Position numbers and translations under genes: made by a program. From NCBI RefSeq assembly GCF_030247185.1, contig NC_080571.1, positions 166,195,547 through 166,259,546 of the forward strand: 64,000 bases of DNA. The letters run 5' to 3'. Shown here piece by piece: positions 45,046 to 55,099 of the stretch (position 1 is the first letter of the stretch; the number at the start of each line of letters is the position of its first letter). Source of the stretch: Malaya genurostris (taxonomy: Eukaryota; Arthropoda; Insecta; Diptera; Culicidae). Below the pieces are notes generated by a model. The model had not been told where the DNA came from and ran no database searches. It worked only from the letters and a program-made list of their open reading frames with translations.

Positions 45046-45788
45046 TGTACGACGTACAATGTAGGGATAATGGCACAGGAACAAATCTCTTCAGTGGGCA
45101 ATCTAATTCCGCTACGGCTAACACCAACACACCAGAGAATTAAAATTGTCCGTACAGTTCGAACCGGTGTCCACAACAGATTACCTTGGGTAGGGTCTGA
45201 TTGAGGATCGGATCGATAGACAATTTTTTGTGGTTCTCTCGGCGGTGCTCCAGAACGGATGGACGAAGTTCGATAGCGACTCGGAACGCTGAAACGAACT
45301 ATACTCGATGGCGACAGGCTCAAAAGCAGCAGCAATCGGAATTCTCACTCAAGCAGCGGATACCAAACCTCAAATGGTGTTCTTTCGGTGGCAGAAAAGA
45401 AATTCCAGGTTTAACTCTTTAATTTTATTTCGCGATGTTTACTGTACAATGGTTACAACAATAATGAATTTTAGTGCGTGAAACGATTTCTTATATACTA
45501 TTTTTCAGTTCGTGTGCATTCATTCAGCAAGGATTAAGCCCCACCCCCTTTCAATACAACAACACGAATTGCGTGTTAGCAGAGAATGCTTGTATGGGGA
45601 GACTTTCCTGTGCGGACATGAATGGACATGATCAATGCGTGTGAATTTTAGGGAACAGATACAAGCTATTAGATTAAATTTGAGTTCAGTGGGGAATATG
45701 GGAGTGGGAATGTATGACAAAACAATCATTTTGGGAAAAGACAAGACATGAGTGATTTTTCCCTGCATTATGCGTTCGGTATCGAACA
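45046..45788 (-). repeat. BEL 5' LTR
   Basis: 743 bp, nearly identical to 30353-31098. On the minus strand it would hold the promoter. The gag-pol ATG (44759) lies 287 bases downstream of its inner edge. Confidence 0.9.
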
Positions 45789-46205
45789 CATACCTACCTT
45801 GGAATAACCCTAACGAGTTGCCTAGCTACGAAAGCCGTGGATTATTGATTGGACTCGACACCCTAGGCATTCGACGTGATTTGTCCCGCGCTATGTTGAT
45901 CGCCGACATGTTGAACAACAAAATAGACTGCGCTGCACTAGTCAGCGAAATTTCATTAAATGTACGCAGTAGAGCTCTTCGGAATAACGTCTTTCTTCGA
46001 TTGCCTCTTAGCCGTACGAATTATGGATATAATGGTGCTATTATTGGTCTACAACGAACTTTCAATGGAGTATCTGCCGGATTCGATTTTCACATTACGC
46101 GCAGCAGAATTCAAACGAATTTTTTAAACATACTTAGAAATAGGAAAAGTTTTTAATCGTTGGGACTACACATTGTCTGTTGATTACATGTATACAAATA
46201 AACAA
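45789..46205 (+). pseudogene. 5'-truncated CR1-type element, ORF2 C-terminus and 3' end
   Basis: Small CR1 fragment into which BEL inserted; its first bases (CATAC) also lie at 30348-30352. The frame (LPSYESRGLLIGLDTLGIRRD … to TAA about 46156) matches the C-terminus of the CR1 copy at 52920-53294. The 3' UTR shares CATTGTCTGTTGATTA with that copy and ends AATAAACAAA. The host site AACATTTCAGAAA/AGTTTAATTTT is unbroken in copy 3 near 48290. Confidence 0.75.
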
Positions 46206-46396
46206 AAGTTTAATTTTAAACTATTTGAGATTATGCCACACAACTGAAAATTTTATCATAAAATTGTAATCATATTTCCGATGGCATGTAGCAAAAATTA
46301 TGTTGATTCGTTAGATACAACAAGAGATATTCACGATCAAAAACTTATCACTCTCTCAGAGGGTAAATTTTGAAAAGGCACCCCATAGTAAAGTAA
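46206..46396 (+). repeat. GTCGTGAATACGA repeat, copy 2, right end (truncated)
   Basis: Continues from 30347: AGTTTAATTTTAAACTATTTG … GGCACCCCATAGTAAAGTAAGT, matching 48297-48487. The terminal TCGTATTCACGAC is missing. Confidence 0.7.
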
Positions 46397-46497
46397 GTAA
46401 TGTTGTTTCCATTGTTAGGGACTTATTGATCCATGTGTTAAGTAGTCTCATCTGCATCTACGCATTTTGATGACAGACAAGTTGAAATTTTGTAAAA
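46397..46497 (-). mobile_element. Mariner terminal fragment
   Basis: GGGACTTATTGATCCATGTG is the reverse complement of the mariner end at about 27712-27740. About 100 bases remain between repeat copies 2 and 3. No coding sequence. Confidence 0.5.
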
Positions 46498-48500
46498 AAA
46501 GGCGGGTGGGTAATGTGAGAGACATAACTGGATGTCGTGAATACGAAAACAACTGACATGTTCCTTAACACTTCCGAATATCAATTAGTTGATCAATTGT
46601 ATGAATTATGCAAGCATTCCCCTTTGCACATTTTTCGCAAAAACAAAGAAGGCTTCACTTTTTGTTGAGAGGCTTGTTTCTACCTGATTTCGTTTGTAGC
46701 TTTTTCACTAATGGGCGGTCCTAACGGCTATAAAAATAGTCGCATTCAGAATTTTAATGTTGATTATTTCATTTCAGATTTGCATAATTTTTTGAAACAA
46801 ACTATCAATATGCTGAATGTTTCTAGCATTCAGAAAGGTCAAATTGCGTAATTCTGTACGGCATTAAACTCTGAAATATTTTTCGCAAAAACAAAGAAGG
46901 CTTCACTTGATCTCGTTTACTGTGAGTTTCACACAGCGAAATGTGCACAAATCTAACCAAACTGTTCTAGATTTGCAGTAAACTGAGGATATTTCCCTAC
47001 GATTTGCGAACAACAAATCCTAATAGTTCTTTAGAAAACTTTTAGAGCCATTAGAACGGCTGATTTTGTGCAATGCTCTCCACCGTTGTTTTTTCACCAA
47101 TGCTAATGACTGGCAGCTGTGACGTAATCGCTCTTGTCTAAAGCGAAACTAATTGTGCAGACGACACAAAACACATCTGCTCGCAGTGGCGATACAACCC
47201 AAACTAATTCAAGTTTTGTTGAGAGGCTTGTTTCTACCTGTTTTCGTTTGTAGCCTTTTCACTAATGGGCGGTCCTAACGGCTATAAAAATAGCCGCATA
47301 CAGAATTTTAATGTCGATTATATCATTTCGGATTTGCATAATTTATTGAAAGAAACTATCAATATGCTGTAGGGATTCGTTTCCAGCATTCAGAGGAGTC
47401 AAATTGCGTAATTCTCTACGATATTAAACTCTGGAACATTTTTCGCGAAAAAAGGCTTCACTTGATCTCGATTACTGTGAATTTCACACAGCGAAAAGTG
47501 CACAAATCTGAGCAAACTGTTCTAGATTTGCACTAAACTGAGAATATTTCCTTTCGATTTGCGAACAACAAATCCTAATAGTTCTTTAGAAAACTTTTAG
47601 AGCCATTAGAACGGCTGATTTTGTGCAATGCTCTCCACCGTTGTTTTTTCACCAAGGCTAATGACTGGCAGCTGTGACGTAATCGCTCTTGTCGAAAGCG
47701 AAACTAGCTGTGCAGACGACACAAAACACATCTGCTCGCAGTGGCGATAGAATCCAAACTGATTGAATTTTTGTTAAGAGATTTCCTTTTATGTGATTTC
47801 GTTTGTAGCTTTTTCACTAATGGGCGGTCCTAACGGCTATAAAAATAGCCGCATACAGAATTTTAATGTCGATTATTTCATTTCGGATTTGCATAATTCA
47901 TTGAAAGAAACTATCAATATGTTGTAGGGATTCGTTTCTAGCATTCACAAGGACCAAATTGAGGAACTCACTGCGATATTCACCACTTTTCGGAACATTT
48001 TTCCCGGACGATTTGTTGTACAGCAGCAGATATTTTGTTCTCTTCCTTAGAACGCGTTCTGATTGGCTGGTGTTGACATGGATCAAATGAGACAGGTTTT
48101 TCAATAGTGTACTATTGAAATACTTCAATGCTTTTGCTATACACGTTTAAATTGAAAAATTTCGATTCTATTGGTAGTTAGATTATATAAATCCTTCCAC
48201 AGATCACTGAGCTATGAGCTTTAAAAATACGAGAAAGGCAAACGCGTCTTATGAATTATCCTCTTTGATACTCGTTTATACCAAACATTTCAGAAAAGTT
48301 TAATTTTGAATTATTTGAGACTATGTCACAAAACTGAAAATTTTATCATAAAATTGTGATCATATTTCCGATGGCATGTCGCAAGAATTATGTTGATTCA
48401 TTAGATACAACAATAGATATTCACGATCAAAAACTTATCACTCTCTCAGAGGGTAAATTTTGAAAAGGCACCCCATAGTAAAGTAAGTCGTATTCACGAC
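46498..48500 (+). repeat. GTCGTGAATACGA repeat, copy 3 (complete)
   Basis: The AAAAAGGCGGGTGGG flank, then GTCGTGAATACGA (46534-46546) to TCGTATTCACGAC (48488-48500), about 1.97 kb. The internal unit (GCTTCACTTGATCTCG…TGGCGATA…GGCGGTCCTAACGGCTATAAAAATA) is present about three times (starts near 46655, 46900 and 47450). It provides empty sites for the MITE, CR1 and TAATCGA insertions of copy 2. No convincing ORF. Confidence 0.7.
47821..48070 (+). promoter_or_regulatory. Histone-like promoter block in repeat copy 3
   Basis: GGGCGG (47822), TATA (CTATAAAAATA, 47838), the exact octamer ATTTGCAT (47887-47894) and an inverted CCAAT box (GATTGGCTGG, 48061). The octamer is characteristic of H2B promoters. 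The same block occurs near 29125-29310 and 46715-46790. Inferred relic or captured promoter; activity unknown. Confidence 0.4.
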
Positions 48501-48948
48501 AAAACCATAAGAACTTATATGATCCAATTTTTCTTGATAATTCGAGTCCGAGTTTTTCGACAAATTCAAGCGTTTGGCACTTTAAATATTACAACTGAAT
48601 ATTAAAATATTGAGAGAAGAGGTCATTGCACATATTTAACAGTTTCTCTATGGAGAGAAAGTATTGTCAGATTAATAAGCAGTTTTGATTTTTGACAATA
48701 TTTTCGTCAATCCTATGAAGCTTCCATTACACGATAAAAAGTATTGTCAATACTCCTTGTATTGACAATAATATTGTCTCGTGTAAGGGCCGCTATCCAC
48801 TGTGCATTGTGGTATCTCTAACGGTTTTAGTGTTACAGCTATTTTAAGAGATCTGGGAACACTGTTCAATTCGAGTTTGTTGTGATTTTCGGTCCGTATT
48901 TTATGCGTTTTAAAGTTGTTTCTGCGTAATCGTTTCGTTTAAGTTTTT
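48501..48948. other. AT-rich spacer with a small inverted repeat
   Basis: No gene seen. 48727-48786 is an inverted repeat (TTACACGA…AGTATTGTCAATAC and GTATTGACAAT…TCGTGTAA). The right part (48933-48948) is the first copy of the SINE target duplication. Confidence 0.5.
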
Positions 48949-49102
48949 TTTTTTGTTTCGATTATAGAGGTTTTAACCTTAAGGTCATTCGCCTCTTCGG
49001 GCCAGAAAAACTTTCTGACCCTATGTGCGGGGGGTTGGGAACCGAACCCAGGCGGGCTGCGTGAAAGGCATCGACTTACCCATCACACTATACCCGTCCC
49101 CA
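48949..49102 (-). mobile_element. tRNA-derived SINE, 16-bp target duplication
   Basis: On the minus strand: GGGGACGGGTATAGTGTGAT (A-box-like TAGTGTGATGGG) and GGGTTCGGTTCCC (B box), then a tail with AAAACCTCTATAATCGAAAC and an A-rich end. Flanked by TTTCGTTTAAGTTTTT at 48933-48948 and 49103-49118. A 3' fragment of the same family is at 63727. Confidence 0.75.
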
Positions 49103-49143
49103 TTTCGTTTAAGTTTTTGATCAGCGATTAATATATTCCTTGT

Positions 49144-49255
49144 GATACAGGCTAACTAAAAAAAATTATACAAGAATGAATTACTGTTGACAGTTTGTAA
49201 ACTGTCAACAGTAATTCATTCTTGTATAATTTTTTTTTTTTAGTTAGCCTGTATC
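49144..49255. repeat. 112-bp near-perfect palindrome
   Basis: Arms of about 54 bp (GATACAGGCTAACTAAAAAA … TGTTGACAGTTT) separated by only two bases; the arms differ mainly in A/T-run length. It can form a long hairpin or cruciform. No similar sequence elsewhere in the window. Confidence 0.8.
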
Positions 49256-49429
49256 ATTGTGGATCCCTTAAAAGGAAATCAATTCCACTGGGATTGCGCA
49301 ATATTAATAATAAAGTTTAATTGCACATCATGAAAATACAAACATCTCAGCGTATTGTAACGTAAGACTTTCTTTTAGTAGTATTTTGCCAGATTATTTT
49401 TTTTGAGCTGGGATTAGTTTGAGTCCACT
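49256..49429. other. Unassigned sequence before the CR1 element
   Basis: About 170 bases with no recognised feature. Confidence 0.4.
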
Positions 49430-49470
49430 AACAGGGTGCTTCACAAATTGAAGCTCTTTGGTGTAAGGGA

Positions 49471-50870
49471 GTGCAGTGGGCAAAAAAAACTGCAACCAAT
49501 GTACAACAAGGCGCATCTACAGCAACTCTCAACGAGCCCAAGACTACGATCAACAAGGAAAACGAAAATAAAACGGAAATCACACACTACACCGACGATG
49601 AATCAATGGATGATGAGATAAGCCGCGGACGAAGTGACCCCCGATCCTCGTTGGATTTAAATGGAAACTCATCTCCCCCTAGAAAAAGGGTGACAAAGGG
49701 ATCCAATAGCAAAAAACTCGGTTTGTTTGATCGTCTACTGATGAAAACTATTAATTGGAGATGATTTGAGGTCGATTTAGAAAACTTTTTACGATTTTTC
49801 GTCATTTTCATTACAATTTTTAACACACTTTACAATAAATTTCCGGATCCGGAAGTCGGATCCAGATGAAATTCAGGAATTATGTATGGGACCACAGGAC
49901 CTTTCATTTGAACCTAGGTTTATGAAAATCGGTCGCGCAATCTATGACAAAAGTTAGAAAACATATTTTCATTTTTTTGCTTATTTTACCCCATAATTCC
50001 TGAACCGGAAGTCGGATTCAAATAATATTCAGGAATTTTGTATGGGGCCACAAGACCTTTCATTTGAATCTAAGTTTGTGAAAATCGGTTCAGCCATCTC
50101 CGAGAAAAGTTAGTGCAAAAAACGTTACATGCACACATACGCACACACACACAGACATTTTGCGTACTCGACGAACTGAGTAGAATGGTATATGAAACTA
50201 GGCCCTCCGGGCCTCGGTTCAAAAGTTGGTTTTCACAGTGATTGCATAACCTTTCTATATGAGAAAGGCAAAAAAATTTTTGTAACAAAAATGTAAACCA
50301 ATCGGCCACGTAAAGCATTTACGCAAAAAGGCCAGAATAAAAATTTTAGTATAAAAAAAGCGAAAGATGAAAACTCTCCATTGATGTCACACACGGAAGC
50401 AATGAACGGCTTACAAAGCGAGATCAAATCGTTATCCAAGCCATCACAACAAGCACCTAAACCGTTGAATCGACCTTGGCCATCCTCTGCATATCGTCGT
50501 CCAGCCAAGAGGCCTCCTGACCTGATCTCGAAGGTTTTGCGTGTCAAACCGGGTCGAAACAACTAGGGGAAAGCGTCGTTTGTGTTCCAGTGTGGGAACA
50601 ACCAATTGATAAATTTTGGTTGTATTTGTCACGCATTCGCCCGGATGTCATTAACAATGATATTTTCGCTATGGTACGTGCCAATTTGGGAATGACTCAG
50701 GATCCAGTGGTAGTTAAGTTAGTTGCCGAAGGTTCTGACATTAGCAACATGAAGTTTGTATCGTTTAAAGTTGGCCTCGATCCTGCTTTGGAATCCGTTG
50801 CTTTGGATCCAGCAACTTGGCCACAAGGTATACCTTACTCCTGCGAATTCGTCTCCAACGCCTACATTAA
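49471..50870 (+). pseudogene. CR1-type ORF1, interrupted
   Basis: The N-terminal part (49471-49764) is acidic then basic (DLNGNSSPPRKRVTKGS, SKKLGLFDRLL). After the inserted repeat, 50381-50566 reads MNGLQSEIKSLSK and YRRPAKRPPDLI. The C-terminal block is in another frame (FWLYLSRIRPDVINNDIFAM, VVVKLVAEGSDISNMKFVSF, DPATWPQGI), a conserved end domain of this ORF1 type. Frameshift near 50570. True start unknown. Confidence 0.6.
49770..50275. repeat. Interspersed repeat with two CCGGAAGTCGGAT units
   Basis: Contains two tandem units (near 49845 and 49990) with CGGAAGTCGGAT…TTCAGGAATT…GACCTTTCATTTGAA…GAAAATCGGT, then a short AC-rich microsatellite (ACACATACGCACACACACAC) and CCTTTCTATATGAGAAAGGC at the end. 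The units are related to the tandem array at 55100-55745. Confidence 0.6.
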
Positions 50871-50903
50871 CGGAAGTAACTGGGACGCACTGTTGATGGC
50901 AAT

Positions 50904-53294
50904 GTTGAAGCCTCCTACCCTTCCGACCCAGTCCTGCCGTCGCAGCCAGCGTTCATCAGTCGTCCCGGTCCTGCGGGCGGATGTGGTGAAAGGGGCTTCC
51001 AAACTTTCTACATTGGCAAGTATTCGTCTACTTCTAGTTTTGCTTGTGCTGATTCGTTTTCCGGTTCCAGCTCGATTTTTTCAATCCAGACACCGGGACG
51101 CAACGCAGTTGGTATTATGGAAGCCTCTGCTCCGCTCGCTACAGTCGAGCCATTGCAGCCAGCGCTCATCAGACGTCCCGGTTCTGTATGCGAGAGCGGC
51201 GATGAGGTCTTCCAACCCGCCTCCGCCGGCAAGTATACAAAACGTTTGGACAATACCGGCATTGACTCCTTTTCTGCTTCCAGCCCGCAATCGGTTCTAT
51301 TGTACTACCAAAACGTCGGTGGTATGTATACATGCCTGAACGACTACTTATTGGCTTGTTCGGATGAATGCTTTGATATTATCGCGTTAACGGAAACTTG
51401 GCTGAGTGATAGTACCCTCTCTACGCAAGCATTTGGTACCAATTATGAAGCTTTCCGTGGCGATCGTAATCCATGTAACAGTTCGAAGAGTTTCGGTGGT
51501 GGCGTGCTCGTTGCTATTCACCGCCGCTTGAAAGGACGGCTAATTATTAGCGCATCTGGGAGTTGTGCCGAGCAGGTATGGGTGCAAATTAATCTGAGCG
51601 ACTGTTCGTTGTTTCTCTGTGTGGTTTATATTCCACCGAATCGGACTCGTGATTTGTCATTGATTAAATCACATAGAAGATGTCATTGCTGCCCATATGC
51701 ATCCGGCAGATGAAATACTTATCGTCGGTGATTTCTACTTCCCAAGCCTAAAATGGCTCACAGCTTCCGATGGTTTTCTGTTTGCAGATCCAATGCATTC
51801 TTCTTTTCACGCTGGTGTTGTCAACTTGCTTGACCGGTACAGTTTTAATTTACTGCGTCAAGTAAATCCGGTATCCCGGCAGTTATTTTGAAGCGATACT
51901 CTAGTGGTATTATAGTACCTCTATGTCTTCTGTTCCGACTGTCACTCATGACTGGAGTATTTCCTGATATTTGGAAATCTGCTTGTTTCCTGTGTACAAA
52001 AAAGGAGACAAGAAGAACATCGACAATTACCGTGGTATCATAGCTCTTAGCGCCATTCCTAAATTGTTTGAGCTTGTCGTTCTGGAGCCTATTTTTTAAT
52101 CACTGCAAGCAGTACATAGTAGAAACTCAACACGGGTTCATGCCGAAACGCTCAACTGCCTACTAACTTTCACGACGTTTATAACGAATGCTATGTCTTA
52201 AGGTCATCAAACGGACGTTGTCTAGACGGATCTCTCTGGTGCTTTTGATAAAATTAATCATGCTATCACAATTGCCAAATTGGACAGACTGGGCTTCGGT
52301 TCCAACATTCTTCGGTGGATTCAATCGTATCTTTTCAATCGACGGCTGGCGGTTAAGATCAATGAAAATGTTTCCAAGGAGTTTTTTGCTCTTTCTGGTA
52401 TTCCAGAAGGTATTTAGGCAGTCATCGTGAACTATTCATTGAAAGGTTCACGATTATCTTTCGCGGACGACCTAAAGTTATTCCAAATTGTCAAGACTCT
52501 TGAAGATGCCTATTCCCTTCAAAGTGAGCTTGAAATTTTCTCCGAGTGGTGTGGATTTAATAAAATGACGCTAAATATCAGCAAATGCTCAATTATCACC
52601 TTCATAAGAAAAAAACACCTATTCGTTTCAATTATTGTCTTTGAGGATCAGTGATTGATAGAGTCAATTGTGTCAAAGATTTGGCGTTCTTCTCGACGAA
52701 CAATTGAGTTAAAAGCAGCATATTTCGTACATCGTGGCAAAGGCTTCTTGTTGTCTAGGATTTGTCATGAGAACCGCTAAGCACTTCACAGATATATACT
52801 GTTTGCAATCTCTCTACTGCTCGCTTGTACGATCAACACTCGAATATTGTTTGTCAGTATGGTACCCCCACTTTCATAATGGAGCTTTAAGACTTGAATC
52901 AATACAGCGCAGATTCGTTCGTTTCGCTCTTCGTCGTTTGCCCTGGAATAACCATAACCAGCTGCCTAGTTATGGAAGCCGTGGGATGCTTATCGGACTC
53001 GATACTCTGCAAGTACGACGAGATCTGTTCCGTGCAATGCTAATTGCCGATATTTTGACGAACAATATTGATTGCCCTGCACTACTTAGTCAAATCCACA
53101 TCAATGTTCGTTCTAGAGCTCTTCGCAACAACAACCGCCTCAGAATGCATCTACGTCGTACTAACTACGGAATCAACGGTGCCGTTATTGGATTGCAGCG
53201 AACCTTTAATGGCGTATCTATGGGATTCGATTTCCATTTTCCTCGTAGCAGAATAAAAGCGAATTCTTTTTATATTCTGAGAAATAATCATTAG
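50904..53294 (+). pseudogene. CR1-type ORF2 remnant with duplicated N-terminus
   Basis: The first frame (with ATG at 51117) has a 213-bp direct duplication: VEASYP…QPAFISRPG and MEASAPLATVEPLQPALIRR. Endonuclease: LLYYQNVGGMYTCLND, ALTETWLSD, GGGVLVAIHRR, VVYIPPN; its end and the RT start are deleted near 51890. RT pieces: KKGDKKNIDNYRG, LSGAFDKINH, then SFADDLKLFQ (52427-52654) and the C-terminal domain (52734-53294, YCLQSLYCSLVRSTLEY, LPSYGSRGMLIGLD). At least five frame changes. Confidence 0.65.
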
Positions 53295-53358
53295 GACTTT
53301 AGTTTGTCTGTTGATTAAAATACATATAAATAAATAAACAAATAATAAAAAAAAAACA

Positions 53359-53800
53359 AATTTTTTGATGAAGCTTTCTTATTTTTCACTTCTTGTACTT
53401 GATATGTCTTTGAACATCTTTTAGAGTTTGTCAATACAAATTTCCGCATTCCGATAGCGTTTTCTAAATAAAAGTTATGAGCAAAACGACTTCAAAAATA
53501 GGTAATTTTTAAACTGCTATATCTAAGATTGAGGCAAACGAAAGAAAACTCCATCCTCCAGATTGACTAAACGATTAATTTTCTGCGTATGGAACTCCCT
53601 AAACTTGATTCATTTCGACTTTCCTGCGCTTCTTCAATGTACATGCCAATAGGAAACAGAGCATGCTTTATAATTGAAATGTCAATTCTTCCTCCTTTTG
53701 TTTTGCAATAAGAAGCTCTACTAACTCCAAATAAGTGTGCAGTTGCTAAGGAAACAATGTATTATATTAAAAAAGTGCTAATAATAATATCTTATTTCAG
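53359..53800. other. AT-rich sequence, possible intron end
   Basis: No coding signal. It ends in a pyrimidine-containing ATCTTATTTCAG that fits a splice acceptor for the candidate exon at 53801. Confidence 0.3.
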
Positions 53801-53932
53801 TTCGTGTTCGCACCTCATCTGACACAGTACAAAATTGCTTACGGTCGAGGCGACCAAAACAAGTGCCAGCAACGTGGCGGAGTATTCTTCAGTCGAAGCC
53901 TTGGCATTTATATGCAGGGACGGTTTTTCTAA
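53801..53932 (+). CDS. Candidate 3'-terminal exon of an unrecognised gene
   Basis: Directly after TTATTTCAG, a frame of 43 codons and TAA begins FVFAPHLTQYKIAYGRGDQN and ends GIYMQGRFF. The GC content and codon pattern stand out from the AT-rich surroundings. I do not recognise the protein, and no upstream exon or donor site was located within the window. It could be a decayed retroelement or gene fragment instead. Confidence 0.3.
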   Translation, partial: FVFAPHLTQYKIAYGRGDQNKCQQRGGVFFSRSLGIYMQGRFF

Positions 53933-54185
53933 AACATTATATTTAAACTTTCGGTCATTCATCCAGCAAAAAGGGGTGCGACTGTACCCGCCATATCATG
54001 AAATTGCATGAAGCAAAGCAGTCAGATCATGTAATAGCATTTTCAAATAGAGTAACAACCAACGTGAATAAGCTTTATCTTCCCGATTATGCAGCTGAGT
54101 TAGTTTTAACACTCTAGAAGACAGAAATACTTCATTTTAATATATGGCTAATAAATGCCTTACATGATAGAGCATATTTCAATGA
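53933..54185. other. Unassigned sequence after the candidate exon
   Basis: About 250 bases, no polyadenylation signal or other feature confidently seen. Confidence 0.3.
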
Positions 54186-54705
54186 AAAAAAACTCTTCCG
54201 AATCCACCTAGTGGTGTGATAATGCCTTCTATTTCCTCAAAACAGTCTCATAAAAATATTTTTTATCTTTTTATAAAATAATTTGTGATACTAATTTGAG
54301 CTCATTTTTGACACCAATTAATTCAGATTGAATCGAGTAGTTCACCATCGAGTAGTTGGCATTCTTCAGGCATCATTTTTCTAACCAAGCGCTTGACATT
54401 TGCGTTGCCTATTTGTATGAGAAGAGTGATGCTAGTCTAAAAACCCTTCTTAATCCACCTAGAGGCGTGATAATGCCTTTCTCTTTCTTCAAAACAGTCT
54501 CATAATTTTTTTTTTATTAAATAATTTGTGACACTAATTTGGGCTCAGTTTTGACACCAATTGATTCAGATTGAATGGAGTAGTTCATAGAAGCATTCTT
54601 CAGTGTTTATATCACATAGTAGCCATCATTTTTCCAACCAAGCGCTTGACATCTGCGTTGCCTATTTGTATAAGAAGTGAGATGCTACTCTAAAAAACCC
54701 TTCTA
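54186..54705. repeat. Tandem repeat, roughly 260-bp unit, two copies
   Basis: Units start near 54186 and 54441 (CTTC..AATCCACCTAG.GG.GTGATAATGCC) and share CAAAACAGTCTCATAA, GACACCAATT.ATTCAGATTGAAT and AACCAAGCGCTTGACAT. A third start (CCTTCTAAGTCCACTTAGAGG) is at 54700. Non-coding satellite-like DNA. Confidence 0.7.
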
Positions 54706-54763
54706 AGTCCACTTAGAGGAATTTTCATAGATCTTGAAAAATCATCTTGGATTTTTTTTAAAT

Positions 54764-54970
54764 TTCCGAAATCGAAAAAAAAATTTTGATGTCAAAAGTC
54801 TCGAAATTGCATTAAACGGCGAGATTTAGTGCCATCTCGAAAAAAAAATTGTTTTAGGTCCCAGAAAGTCGATTTCTCCAAAAAAAAAAATGTTTTTAGA
54901 TAACACTAAATCTCCACGTTTTACACAATTTTAAGATTTTTGGCATCAAAAGAAATTTTTGGATTTCTGA
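54764..54970. repeat. Foldback repeat, arms about 70 bp
   Basis: The left arm (54764-54833, with GCGAGATTTAGTGCCA) matches the inverse of the right arm (about 54898-54970, with AACACTAAATCTCC and GGCATCAAAAGAAATTTTTGG). The spacer is about 65 bp and A-rich. Probably a MITE; no target duplication found. Confidence 0.55.
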
Positions 54971-55099
54971 AGTGCTTTTTCAAGATGGAAAATTTTCAAA
55001 CAACCTCTGGGCAGCACCCTTTAGCCATGTCCAAATTAACTTAAATTTTGCATGAGGACTTTTATCGAAGTGCTTAAACTTTTCAGCACTAGCGCTTTA

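Larger units (their letters stand above)
30353..45788 (-). mobile_element. BEL/Pao LTR retrotransposon, split by a Ty3/Gypsy element
   Basis: LTRs at 30353-31098 (3', minus sense) and 45046-45788 (5'), both TG…CA, flanked by CATAC (30348-30352 and 45789-45793). It carries one long gag-pol frame on the minus strand from ATG 44759, with order gag, protease, RT, RNase H, integrase, as in BEL. It is interrupted at 32090/40425 by an 8.3-kb Ty3/Gypsy element. By eye the LTRs differ at about four bases plus one 3-bp indel, so the insertion is young. A TGGTCCTTCGAACCGG stretch six bases inside the 5' LTR (45039-45024) is the likely primer site. Confidence 0.9.
49430..53358 (+). mobile_element. Second CR1-type non-LTR element, decayed
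   Basis: Same group as the element at 45789 (shared C-terminus and 3' UTR) and related to the one at 9366. It holds an interrupted ORF1, ORF2 endonuclease, a heavily deleted RT and a 3' end of short TAAA/CAAA repeats (ATAAATAAATAAACAAATAA). A high-copy interspersed repeat (49770-50275) sits in ORF1. Confidence 0.65.

Noticed and set aside
47030..47060. CTTTTAGAGCCA considered as a second histone stem-loop
   Set aside because: Only the 3' half resembles the consensus; the 5' stem half is absent in all copies.
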